Numbered from the stretch's first letter, positions 43,374 to 53,857 are shown. The stretch is 64,000 nucleotides of DNA from Oscheius onirici (GCA_932521025.1 OW051469.1:9312398-9376397); one strand, 5' to 3'. Numbers and translations are program-made. Notes: generated by a model not told the origin, from the letters alone.

Positions 43374-43489
43374 CTCCACCACACTGTCACCTCATTATCC
43401 ACTATCCAATTCAGCATTTTAATTCATTGGGGGTGAAGTCAGTGCAGTCCTTATAGTCTACCCATTTTCAGGGGAGAAGATCGCAAGAA

Positions 43490-43993
43490 ATGACTCGTGT
43501 CCTCTTTTTCGCCCTCTTCGTCTGGACTGCCACAGCTTCGGCGAACGATTTGATCTCCTGCAACTGGTAAGATGGAGCAAGGATCCAGCTGTATTTTTCA
43601 GCTCTACCAACAAGGAACGACCCTGAAAGTGAGCGTGAAGAATGGAAAGACTTACAAGTTTGAGGATCTTGATGGTTTGTTAGGCGGAGAGAGAGGCAGA
43701 GAGTAACCCTCCTTACAGAAATCGAAGCCTTCTACCGTCTCATCAAGAACTTCGGAGTTACTGAACTCATCACCAAGCACGTTACCAAGAGCTCGGAGAG
43801 AAAGTCGTACCTCTTCTTCGTCGGCCCCGAATTCAAGCATGAAGCTACATTCAGCTGGAAGCTGGCCGACAAGATGGGAGCCAGAAGACTGATCGAGCAG
43901 AACATTGAGTTCAAGAACGGCGACGCCTTCGGCAAGGAGGTCACCGATGCCATCGAGGTTCAGTGCAGAGAAGGCAAGCAGCGATGCCAGTGA
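43490..43993 (+). CDS. Short secreted NTF2-like protein
   Basis: The ATG at 43490 lies 18 nt after a TTTTCAG acceptor. Signal peptide MTRVLFFALFVWTATASA. The main exons read LYQQGTTLKVSVKNGKTYKF, then EIEAFYRLIKNFGVTELITK and KHEATFSWKLADKMGARRLI, ending KQRCQ-stop at 43991-43993. The FYRLIKN block aligns with FYKSIRD of the neighbouring gene, but about 30 residues of the usual N-terminal helix are missing. Joining exon 1 in frame needs a 22 nt intron (43568-43589, GTAAG...CCAG). The 35 nt alternative breaks the frame. The 5' end is therefore uncertain. Confidence 0.6.
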
Positions 43994-44117
43994 AGTATTG
44001 AAATAAATTTTCTGTCATTTTACGATGAGACGAGACAGTTATCACTGTATCTCATTACCATTTGATTAGAGCGCGTGTTCTTCTCCATTCGACTATAAAC
44101 AGTCGTCTCGATCGGTG

Positions 44118-46726
44118 ATGCCTCGCCGGCCATTCAACTATTTCGATGAAGAGGACACTGTCGCTGAACGTCAGTCAATAAATGAAGCCGTCGATGAGCT
44201 TCGTCAGCTGCTACCAGTTTCTGCAGCCGTTCTGGCTAATATGGTAATTTTTGGAAGCAATTAGAATCCATCATGGGGTTTTATTTAAACTTTAGTCTGT
44301 TCAAAAAAAAGGATTACAGTAATCCACGAGTTTTTCGCTCTGAGACCCAAATAGTGGATACAATTTCCCTATGTAGGCAGCTAAAAGTCAAATTTCCCAA
44401 ATCCGCTGCAAATGGATCTCGAAGGGAATAGCTACTAGGCTACAGTAGTCCCTTTTCTTTTTGAACAGATCATATTCGTGACGGGACTAGTGAAAAATAG
44501 GGATCTTTCCAGAAGTCGCTGCGCACTAACTCTGGCCTGATTATCTGAGTCCGCTGCGTTTCGACGCCGTTTGATTGAGTTGGTGTGCAGCTTCAACAGT
44601 CTGGATTACGGTAATTGCTCGTGACAAAACCACGAGACAATTTGTGACGCAACCCTCTGAAAAAAAAGTCATGAGAATGAATAGTACTTGTTCCACTGAG
44701 TGTGATTCATAGCCGCAACAGTCCTCGATCTAGTGTGCATGATTCAGAGCGACAGGGCACCCTCAAAATTTTTTAAAACTCTCATTCCCCCTCCGTTTAC
44801 TTTATTTTGTTTATAGGACCGCCAAACGGTCGTGAAAGCCGCTACGGGCTATCTCTATCTGCGGCAGTTGCCTTGGCCAGTTGGAAGTGGTGAGACGACG
44901 CTGTGCAACAGTACAGTACTACAGGTAATGTTCTTCGAATTCAAAGAAACAGAAAGGAACGTTGGGCTCAAAAGATAACGCGCGTTTTGCTGATCACGGC
45001 ACTATATAATTGTTAAGGTCAGAAACTAATCGTTTACGAGCTATATTGACAAGATTGAACATGATAAGGCAGTTTATCCAACCACCCAAAACACCCTTTT
45101 TACATTGAAGAGCTTCGAAAAGCGCGGGAAATTTGATTGTTCAAGTAGTTTTCCATCTTGAACCTTTTTGCTCAAAGTCGCTCAACAGTCTGAAACAAAA
45201 ACTCGAACTATAGGTTACTGCAGAAATTGACTGCGGATGTCCCTTACTGTTCCTTTAATATATACAATCTTCAGGCTATGGATCACTTCTGTATGATCCT
45301 GGATGGTAATGCCAATATCATTTATACCACGGAGAATATTTCGACCACTTTTGGATTCTCGCAGGTGGGTCAGGAGTACAGAGGCTGAGAGACATAGAGA
45401 GACAAGTATTGACAAATTTTAGTTTTGGACAAGTCAAAAGCTTTGAAAAAGTCATGAGAGACTGTTTATAGTGCCAACTCTTCGGAGCCTCTCTCTACGA
45501 AATTATTCATCCGATGGACCGCAGTCTGATCGAAATCCTGGTGCATGGTGCAACGTGAGTCACAGAGCAAGAAGAACTAACAGTTTTAGGGAGCTGGAAC
45601 ATACTAGTCAGCTCACTTTGCGCTTCAAAACGAAGCAGAGCAAGAGGACTGTCGGGTTTGCGATTGAGGAGAATGGACAGAAGTACAAGGTGGCTGTGAT
45701 TCAGGTCTACATGACAAAGGGGACCAAGGGAGTGTCTCTCATGGCTAGTGGAACGGTTCTGGACAAGAACGGATTTCCTGATGTGAGTACAGGGACAGAG
45801 AGAGACAGAAAGTCAGTCTACGGTAAAACCTCTATTAGAAGCCCCCTTTACGTAAGATGCGCAATTACGTATTCACGTTTTTCGCGGTCAAGACGACATT
45901 TTTCAGCTTTTTGGTGTTTTGCAAAGTTGTAGAGAACGTCAGGGGCTACAACTTTGCAGAACATAACAAAGTCAGAAAATGCCATCTTGACCACAAAAAA
46001 CGTGAGTACGTAATTGCGTATCTTACGTAAGGGGAGGCTTCTAATAGAGGTTTTACGGTATTTCAGTTGCCTCTCCACTCCTCCCAATGTGTCTTCTACA
46101 CCAGCATGGACCTCAAAATTGTTCATGTAACTGGTATGGAATCCTTCTTGGGCAAACCTTGGATATCCTACACCAAAATATCGCTATATCTACTCGTTCA
46201 TCCAGAAGACGCTCATCATGTTTGCGTTGCTCACATTCCGGGTAAGTAGAATTGCATAGTACTAGACATACTATAATTTCCAGCTCGTGACCACAGAGAC
46301 TATGAGATGGAGACATTGTGTGTTCGTCTTCTCTGCGACGATGATAGCTTTGCCTACGTTACCATGTACTTTCTTTATCGTCAAGCCATGGTCAACGTTG
46401 GTGAAGACACGATCAAGATTATTGTGACTTACTTCGGGTACTGTCTCTTTGTCTCTCTGTCCAGGCATGGCAAGCCTGGCCCGAAATCAGGCAAGCTTCG
46501 GCCAGGTGTCGACTTTGCGGCGGGCGAAAAATTGGACATAAATGTGAAATGAATTTTTTTTAGCCGCCACAAAATTGACCCTTAACCTGATACCGGGCCA
46601 GGTTTGCCATTTCTGCTCTGTCACTCATCAAACCTTTCCAGAAAGCGTCATCCAAACCTTCCCGAACTTTCCGCCCTTCCCGTTCCCGAAACCCCTGGTC
46701 CCTCAACAAGCCACGACTCTTACTAA
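44118..46726 (+). CDS. bHLH-PAS transcription factor, NPAS4/CKY-1-like
   Basis: Eight exons: 44118-44243, 44817-44924, 45275-45364, 45472-45554, 45590-45782, 46067-46241, 46284-46437 and 46642-46726, giving 337 codons plus stop. N-terminal HLH: ERQSINEAVDELRQLLP, then a second helix with VVKAATGYLYLRQL. PAS-A: AMDHFCMILDGNANIIYTTE with FGASLYEIIHPMD. PAS-B: VFYTSMDLKIVHVTGMESFL with LLVHPEDAHHV. The second PAS resembles NPAS4 (LLHPEDLAHA). It presumably acts in the nucleus as a heterodimer with an ARNT-type partner. The basic region looks weak, with few Arg/Lys before helix 1. Two introns hold MITEs (45.82 and 46.47 kb). AATAAA overlaps the stop, and the - strand neighbour ends 22 nt away. 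Confidence 0.75.
44296..44472. mobile_element. Palindromic element with TGTTCAAAAA ends, in a bHLH-PAS intron
   Basis: The left end CTGTTCAAAAAAAAGGATTACAGTAATCC and right end GGCTACAGTAGTCCCTTTTCTTTTTGAACAG are imperfect inverted repeats around a diverged core containing GAGACCC and ATCTCGAAGGG. The ends match the nested palindrome at 31.7 kb. Confidence 0.6.
45817..46061. mobile_element. MITE with about 110 bp inverted arms, in a bHLH-PAS intron
   Basis: The left arm starts TACGGTAAAACCTCTATTAGAAGC and continues through TTACGTAAGATGCGCAATTACG. The right arm is its complement, ending GCTTCTAATAGAGGTTTTACGGTA. The arms extend to GCAAAGTTGTAG (about 45918) and CTACAACTTTGCAGAACAT. The core is about 15 nt and non-coding. 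A single diverged arm of this type lies at about 50458-50545. Confidence 0.92.
46462..46618. mobile_element. Deleted MITE, copy 4 of the GCCGCAAAGTTGGC family
   Basis: Has both outer arms (AGGCATGGCAAGCCTGGCCC ... GACTTTGCGGCGGGC and AGCCGCCACAAAATTGACC ... GGGCCAGGTTTGCCAT) but lacks the inner 250 bp. Lies in the last intron of the bHLH-PAS gene. Confidence 0.82.
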
Positions 46727-46748
46727 TAAATTCATTTATAAGCTACAA

Positions 46749-49700
46749 TTACCGATGGCTCGGCGGTAAAAATTGGCGACTAGCATAATACTGATGGTTC
46801 ATATTGAATTCGGCCTCGCCATTGTAGTATATCTTGTTATTTCCGTATTCGTCCGTCTCAGGCGCAATTTCCATTTCAACTTCTTCCAAAAGCTTAACAT
46901 TCGGACACGTTCTAATCTTCTTGAAGTAGATGCCCTGGTGCAGGATCCATTTCGGACGGGTGTCTTCCTCTTCCGATTCCGAGTCGGAGGAACTTGAAGA
47001 GTACTTTCTCTTCTTCTTGTGGGACTTCTTTCGACTGTCTGATCGTCTCTTCCTCTTTCTTCAACTCGTCGAACTGCCAGAGGAGCTCCGTCTTTCGAAC
47101 TCTTCGTGCTGGGACCTGCGCGACCGTCTACTCTCTGGATACTGTACTGGAAGTAGACCAATGTCTGGCTTCTTTTCGTCCTGATCGAAATTGTTCCTGT
47201 CCTCTCTCAGTGGCTGAACTATCGACTCTTCTACTAGAGGATGAGAGTCTTGCTGAGACATAGAGTATGGTAGAACTGATGGTATCTGTTCAGTCTATTT
47301 GAAAATGTCCCTGTTCACTGGAACTTCAGACTCTTCCTCCAGAGTATGAGAGTACGACGGAACAACTGGCGTCTCCTCCACTGATCCAGAAACTGTTGGA
47401 CGAGAGACAGTTTCAGTCGGAGCCTCCTCCAGTAGTTCTTCCTTGATCAGTCGATCTCCAGAAGAGATGGCCTGTTGAGGAGCTGGTTCTGAAAGAGTAA
47501 GAGTATTTTTTGATACTCTCAGAGTCAGTGTACAGTTCGTTCAGACTGTTTCTCAAGAATTAGTGTAGACAAGGCACTTATTGTTAGTCAAAATGGGTCT
47601 TGACACGAACTGGAAATCTTACAGTAAACCTTCTAAACTTTACTGTTCAGTCTTTATGGTATAACAAGAAAAGAAAATCCTTACCTTGTTCCATTTGAAC
47701 CGGTTCAGGATCATCCAGAATTCTCTCGGAAATCTCACTGCCATTCCATGCTAGCATATCACCGAGAGGGGGTCCGGGACTGGCGGCGCTACTGATCAAA
47801 GAGACGTTGGTCAAGACTGACTCATTTGCGTTGAGAGATTTCCGACTCTTCCGGCGGTTCTTTCTCTCCTCGTCGAACGAGTCAAGATCCCAGATTGAGC
47901 CTGAAATTAACTCAATAGTATGGGATAGAGAGTCTAGAAACTTACTTTGGTTTTCTTCCACCGACTCGTCCACCCTTCTTCCTTGTCCTTTAGAAGACTT
48001 TCCCAGAGTCTTCTCAAACTCGACCATACTGTCATCACTACTGTAATCAGACATGTCACTTCCGCTCTCGCTGTCATGTTCCTTGCCGGACTTCTTGTTC
48101 AGTTCCAGTTCCTCCTTATCTTCCTGTATCTTGTAGGAGGCAACATTTTTGGCTGCTCGCTTCGACCGCTCCCAGAATGTCATTTGAGAGGAGATGCCAA
48201 GATCATCTTCGTCGTCAGAAGAGTCCTTTGAATTTCTTCTGACTCTCTCTCTCTTCGTAAACTTGGTCATCTTTGTCTGCTTCGGGTCCTTTTTCTTCTC
48301 GATGGGTTTAGAGAGCAGTTTGCTAGAACTGCGGTCTTGTTTGGAAGAAGAGCTGGAGGGCTGTGGAGCTGAAAATATATTCTATACGTGCCTTTCTCTC
48401 TATCTGTCTCTCTGACTCTGACTTTCTGACTCTCTAACTCTCTGTCTCTCTGTCTTTGTCTCTGTCTCTGAATCTCTCACTCTCTGTCTCTGACTGTCTG
48501 TCTGGCTCTCTGACTGTCTGTCTGGCTCTCTGACTCTTTGTCTCTCTTTTTCTGTCTCTGACTTGCTGATTCTCTTACTCTCGGACTCTCTGTCTCTCTG
48601 TCTCTGACTCTAACTCTATGTCTCCGTCTGTCTCTGAATCTCTGTCTCTCTCACCTGATTCATCCTTCCCTGAGCTCGTTCTTTTCCGGACCATCTCCTT
48701 ATTTCTCGGCTTATCTGAAACTGTCTCTTTGGAAAAAAAACCCAGTCTCTCTTACCCTTTCTATCGCTCTCAAAGACCGTATACTCGGAGTTGATAAGTT
48801 TTCGAATATCCACCGGATTGGCAAGACCATAGTCCTGGACAGATTCCACTTGTGGATGATCCTTCAAGAAGTCCATCATCTCGTTTATCACCCAAGCTTC
48901 GTCCACAACCTGATATTTTTCGAAGGTGTTTTCACCTCTCTGGAATTTAAGAATTTTTCTGGCATTTTAAGCAAAAACAAACCTTAACTTGAACCTCCAT
49001 AAACTTCTTCTTTTCAGCCAACGAAACCTTCAGTGTCCCTTTAAGTTCCAAAAAGTGCTCATTGTAGTACGGCCAGATTTTCCGGACATTCTCTTCCACA
49101 TCCCTGATCAACATTCTAGTCTTGGTGGAACTTGTGATGATCAGTCCGGCGATGAGTCTCATAGGGAGCTTCGGCCGTACTTGTTGTAGCTTGTACTCTC
49201 TTTCGCGTCGAAGTTTGGACTGGTCTTGAGTTTCTTCTGGTCTGGTATTAGAAACGGCGAGAGGAGTCTTGGCAAACTTTTCCAGAAGACTGTTTATCAG
49301 ATTGTTCAGTTCTAAAAAATCACAGTAATTAGCTCCAAATGAGCGGGAAGTAGTCGCAATTTGGCTCAAAAAAGGGGATGGGAGAAATAAGCATAAAAAA
49401 TATGATGAGAATGACATTTTGTGTGATCGTGTGATAAAAACAATAAGAAATTTGGAACAGGAGAATCAAACACCCAATCTTTTGCATGCCGCAGTAGCGC
49501 GTTGCCACTGCGCCAGTGACAAGGTCTGCGTTTGATTTTTATTTATGATATATTACTGTGGTCAAGTTTAACCACAAGAAACGGAAAAAGATCGTCCAGA
49601 AAAAGTCATTCTTACCTGTTCCATCCTCCCAAATATTTGTCCGATTGTCTGCCGAAATCACCTTCTGAACCGCTTGGTTCAGCCTCCAAGAGACCAGGCC

Positions 49701-49930
49701 ATACCCGTTGTTTTGCCTCTTCAAAAACATCCCATTGCTCCTCCAGAAGCTTTGAAGCTTTCCCTCTAGTTCTTCTTCCAGTTCTTTTTTCGTCTTTTTT
49801 GCCAGGAGAACTGGACTGTCTCTCACCAACGTCTTCACAATATCTTCCGTCAGCCGGAAGCGGTCCTTCTCCCTCAGAAGGAAGATGAAGGTGCTGAGAA
49901 GGAACATGTCTATTTTGTCCTGAGGGACCT
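46749..49930 (-). CDS. Uncharacterised Ser/Lys/acid-rich protein, probably nuclear
   Basis: Not recognised. Phase-consistent exons run from an acceptor at about 49931 (VPQDKIDMFLLSTFIFLLRE; first ATG 49907) through 49.3-48.98 kb (ELNNLINSLLEKFAKTPLAV, then KLPMRLIAGLIITSSTKTRM), 48.9-48.76 kb (YQVVDEAWVINEMMDFLKDH), 48.7-48.65, 48.37-47.95, 47.9-47.69, 47.5-47.33 and 47.3-46.75 kb, ending QYYASRQFLPPSHR-stop at 46749-46751. The N-terminal half is helical. The C-terminal half is low-complexity with Ser-Asp-Glu blocks (SDMSDYSSDDSMVEFEK) and a KKSHKKKRKYSSSSSDSESE stretch suggesting nuclear localisation. Two in-frame stops are removed by introns of 33 nt (47308-47340) and 36 nt (about 47041-47076). 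Confidence 0.6.
48395..48655. repeat. Degenerate CTCTGTCTCTGACT repeat in an intron
   Basis: Units such as CTGTCTCTCTGACTCT on the + strand. In gene sense GAGACAGAG begins right after the donor (GTGAGAGAGACAGAGATTCAG). Same family as the repeats at 28.0, 34.4 and 39.0 kb. Confidence 0.82.
49465..49525 (-). repeat. tRNA-like relic in an intron
   Basis: On the - strand GTCACTGGCGCAGTGGCAACGCGC looks like the 5' half of a tRNA, and GATTGGGTGTTTGATTCTCC like a T arm about 15 nt later. The acceptor and T stems are incomplete, so this is probably a tRNA-derived repeat. Confidence 0.55.
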
Positions 49931-49964
49931 AAAAGAAACTGTTAACGGAATTTTTATATATTAC

Positions 49965-50345
49965 CTACCGTGGAGGCTGAGAAGTCGCATCATCGTAGAG
50001 AACTATAACCTCATTGTTCGGTCTTTTGATAGCCGGAAGTTTTGCCCCCTTGACAATTTCGTCAATCTTTTGACAGAAAACGTTTTCCACAAGCTCAAAG
50101 ACCTTTCCTGAACATGGGATGAGAATTATGGAAATGATACGGTACCTTCGGGATTGGTGGACCGGAATAGTTGATTCAATCGTGATTTTTGTTCGTTCAG
50201 GCACTAGCGAAGTTGTGCTTTGAAACGGTCCTTGTTTGCACGCCAGGCTGGAACATTTCCTGCGAGTTTTGCAGTCTCCATATTGCCCTTTTTGACGGCA
50301 TCTTTCAGACTCTGTTCGGCGGCATCCTTCTTGTCTTTTTGGGCG
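49965..50345 (-). CDS. Small or partial uncharacterised coding unit upstream of the Ser-rich gene
   Basis: Coding-like exons read DAVKKGNMETAKLAGN (about 50260), CLNEQKSRLNQLFRSTNPE (about 50150-50205) and KVFELVENVFCQKIDEIVKG ... NEVIVLYDDATSQPPR, ending at TAG 49965-49967. Joining them needs introns at 50205-50255 (51 nt, weak donor) and about 50110-50148. No splice joins this frame to the downstream exon at 49930, so it is either a separate gene ending 34 nt before that acceptor or the 5' part of the same gene with a frame error. The KKGNMETAKLAGN stretch faintly recalls ESCRT-III CHMP1, too weakly for a call. Confidence 0.4.
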   Translation of the reverse strand, partial: RPKRQEGCRRTESERCRQKGQYGDCKTRRKCSSLACKQGPFQSTTSLVPERTKITIESTIPVHQSRRYRIISIILIPCSGKVFELVENVFCQKIDEIVKGAKLPAIKRPNNEVIVLYDDATSQPPR

Positions 50346-51525
50346 TAGTAAGGTTGGAATGGTCTGGAGAATGACTGATAAGAGGACAGGGACAAAAAAA
50401 ACTGCATATGCGCTCTACAGAATCTCTTGCCAAAGGAACAGGAATTCGTCCTAGCTCATGATGTTCTGCAGAGTTGTAGCCCTTGATCAGTTCTACAATT
50501 TTGCAGAACATCGCAAAGCTTGAAAATGTGTTGGTCACAGAGAAAACTGGATTATATATTCAACCAGCCGGCTTCGCCGCCTGTCGGCGGCTTTTATACT
50601 TGTGTTTTCGTCTTTACTTCTGATCCCTTCCCCAGTCAAACGATCCCTTTTGATCCCTTCCCCAGTCAACCGCTCTCTTCTGACCACTTCCCTAGTCAGC
50701 CGATCCCTCTCTGAACAAACACAGCTCAACCGGTTCTTTCCAATCCCATACCGGTTACCCTGACTCTATTTCCTACCCAAAATAATTTAGCAAAAATGTT
50801 TGGCGAGGAGAGGAGTCGAACCCGGGTCGTTTGCGTGACAGTGGCGACTCTTAACAATACACCATTGAGGTCTCAGAAAAACAGACAAACAAACAAATAT
50901 CCAAACAGAGTCCACCACAGACACCATTGCGCTTTAGATAGTTTAATAATAGATTTGGAGCGTTTAGAAATGCGTTAGTCGAGACAAGTTAGGTTTTGTC
51001 AGGAGATTAGTCAAGTTGGATGGTCTTCTTGAACTTTATACGCACAGTTGACCGTCGCAGGAAACCAATAATCAGTTTAGAACTTAGAGTGGAAAAGAAT
51101 TCTTCGAGACAAGTTAGGGATTGTTTCAGCGGAGAGACTAGAAGTGGGTGTACTAGATAAACTCGCTAGACTGACTAGATTGCAGTGCCTCCGGTGTTAG
51201 CCTCTCTTATAAAAAACGTGCTCACACACTGATTAGGCAGTATATATTGGCCACTAGAAGATCATAGAAGTGTAGATGTTTCTGTGATCACTACCTCCTC
51301 ATTTGACGCTAATTTCTAAGTGTGGCACCTTGTTCTTCCAACCCAAAATTTCCAGCTTTATACTGTCATTCATATAACACGTTATTTCCCTCTCTCTTGT
51401 ACCAGCTATTCTGGCCACACCATCTTGGAATTATCTATGAAAAAATGCATATTGATAAGATTGAAGTCTTAACAAATCCACGTCTTTAGACATATAATTT
51501 CTATCGAAAAGTGTCTCATTCCAGA
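50346..51525. promoter_or_regulatory. Intergenic upstream of P450 gene 1: repeats and a TATA-containing block
   Basis: Holds half of a MITE arm (50458-50545), a repeat starting AACCAGCCGGCTTCGCCGCC (50563) and a tRNA-like T-arm region, GAGGAGTCGAACCCGGGTCG (50810). It also has a block CTAGACTGACTAGATTGCAG (51167) followed by GTGCTCACACACTGATT (51219) and TATATATTGG (51241), shared with the next two P450 genes. The ATG is 285 nt downstream of the TATA sequence. Confidence 0.6.
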
Positions 51526-53434
51526 ATGATCGCCATCCTACTGCTCGGCCTTCTTTTCTATTACATCTTCAGCTACTATAGGAACGTCAGCAGGTATCCG
51601 AAAGGTCCTACTCCGCTTCCGTTCATTGGAAACTTGCATCAAGTATGTTTCTTTACATCTCCCTAAAAACCATTCCATTACAGCTAGACATCAAGCATCT
51701 CCATCTCGAACTGACTAAATTGGCAGAAAAACACGGAAACATTTTCACAGTCTGGCTTCCTCGTCCCTTTGTGATCATTGCCGACTGCAAAAATATCAAA
51801 GAAGCTCTTTCCAACGACGACTTTTCTGGAAGAACAGGAGTCATTCCAGACACTCTGTTCTCCAAGACCGAAAATGGAGGAATTGTCTTCTCACAGGGCG
51901 AAAACTGGAAGGAACAAAGACGCTTCTCCCTTCATGTTCTCCGGGATTTTGGCATGGGAAAGGCAATCATGGAAGAAATGGTACTCATTTTAAATGTCTA
52001 AAATACGGTATAGGTCCTAAACTCTGTACAAGACTGCCTGGAACATCTGAAGAGTCTGAACACGGCGGAGGGAATTGACCTGAAGTGGCCGCTTCAACTT
52101 TTTGTTGGCAACATCATTACGAAAGTTCTCTTCAACTTCAACTTCAAGTACAACGACTGCGAAAAGTTGAAGATTTTTGTAGAGGCAGGAGATGAGGAAA
52201 TGCTGAAAATGAAGTTTGTCTTTTAATCATCGCAACTAAATTGATGTTCAGGGAGATTCATCCAATGCTCATGCTGATCTCTCAAAAATGTCCGACTCTC
52301 TTCAATCTCCCATTTGTTAGGAACTTTTTTCTTGGGAGCCACGATAAGATTATGAATAAGGTGAGGAGATAATGACAGTGACAGAACTCTCCAAGTTAAG
52401 AGCTACGACGTGGTCCGAGGTTTCCTAAATCGCTGTTGGGAAGACTTTGACTCTAATGAAGAGTCCTCTTGTTTTGTTCACGCCTACGTGAAGAAGCTCG
52501 GAACCAGCGAATATTTCAAGTAAGTTTCAGTATTTTTTTTTTAATAAATTTAATCCTTCAGTGAAAATCAGATGTTGAACATGTGTACGGATTTCTATGG
52601 AGCTGGACAAGAAACAACGACGACCACAATGAGATGGGCAATGCTTTTCCTGGCTCAGTATCAGGACGTACAGGTTCAATTTATAAAAGTTTCCGCAAAT
52701 AAAACGGAATGTTTAGGAGAAAGTGAGAGAAGAAATCTCCAAAATTGTCGGATTCTCACGATTTGTGTCCATGAATGACAAGCAGAGACTTCCTTATGTT
52801 GTGTAAGTTTAAAATTTCAGAACGACATGAGAATGATGTAAAGTTCTTAATCAATAGTTTAGGGCTACGATCAATGAAATACAAAGGGTGGCCAATCTGC
52901 TTCCATTGAACTTGACTCACAGAACTTTGAAGGACACCAGTGTCGGATCGACACCAGTTCCTGAAGACACCTACGTTATTACACTTCTTACAGTAAGTTC
53001 CAGTCTCTGTCCCCCTGTCTTTCAATAGCTCAGTCTCTGAGTCTCTCAGGCTGGCTCCAACTATATGACTCTGTCACAACGAAATTTGTTTCAGAACGTT
53101 TTGATGAATGCATACAAAGACGGCGATGTCTTCCGACCCGAACGCTTTCTACTCGACGACGGGGTCACTTTGAACAAAGAGGCCGTGGACAAGAACATTG
53201 TATTTTCCTTCGGAAAGAGAATCTGTGCTGGAGAAGGACTGGCAAGAGTAGAGCTGTTCATCGGTCTGGTGTCTATCTTACAAAACTATAGAGTATTTGA
53301 ACTTTGGTATTATACAACGTAACGTTAAGATTCTCCCAATGCCTGGAAAACAACCCAATCTGGAGCCCATTGTCAGCTTCGTACTGCAGCCAGAGTCACA
53401 GAAATTGAGACTTGTGCCGTTGGAAAATAATTAA
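51526..53434 (+). CDS. Cytochrome P450, CYP2-clan nematode type (gene 1 of 5)
   Basis: Ten exons: 51526-51642, 51684-51980, 52014-52213, 52252-52360, 52401-52519, 52562-52673, 52717-52802, 52863-52992, 53095-53292 and 53330-53434, giving 490 codons plus stop. Membrane anchor MIAILLLGLLFYYIFSYY, then the proline hinge YPKGPTPLPFIGN; C-helix NWKEQRRFSLHVLRDFGMG; I-helix FYGAGQETTTTT; heme loop [14 protein letters not shown] with the cysteine ligand. It is an ER-anchored monooxygenase with unknown substrate; CYP33/34/35-type relatives respond to xenobiotics in C. elegans. The ATG is 1 nt after a CATTCCAG acceptor. Exons 6 and 7 are split by a 43 nt intron absent from genes 2-4. Confidence 0.95.
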
Positions 53435-53857
53435 GAATAAATATTTAGTATCTATGTACCGCAAGAGAGAGAAGGAGAAAGAGTCCTGAAAAAGTTCCTG
53501 TAAGTGCGGCGGGACCGCGAATTTCAGTGTTCAAATCATATAACATCGAAAAACAATCAGCTGGGATCAACGGCGCTAGAGACACTAGAAATGCGCGCAA
53601 ACCAAACAAAAATGGCTAGGCTGACTAGATTTCAGTCTGTTTGCGTGTGAATCTCCTCAAAAAACGTGCGCACATTCTGATTGGAATCTATATATTGGTT
53701 CGCAAAATTTCATTGGTTATCTTTTTTTTGTGTACACTTCAGTCTGACAAAAACACTTGAAGGGGGGCGTTCAATGTTTTGTGTGTTAACCATCGATTTC
53801 TCACTTCCCTACATCGCTTGTTTATTATCAATTCTCATAGAAAGAGATTTTTTTAGA
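53435..53857. promoter_or_regulatory. Upstream region of P450 gene 2
   Basis: Contains GATCAACGGCGCTAGAGACACTAG (53565), GGCTAGGCTGACTAGATTTC (53613), ACGTGCGCACATTCTGATTGG (53663) and TATATATTGG (53689), in the same order as upstream of genes 1 and 3. TATA to ATG is about 168 nt. Confidence 0.6.

Noticed and set aside
47041..47076. In-frame TGA between GSSTS and RKRKRRSDSRKK, considered as readthrough or selenocysteine
   Set aside because: A 36 nt GT-AG intron (acce­ptor GATCAG) removes it and keeps the frame, so recoding is not needed.
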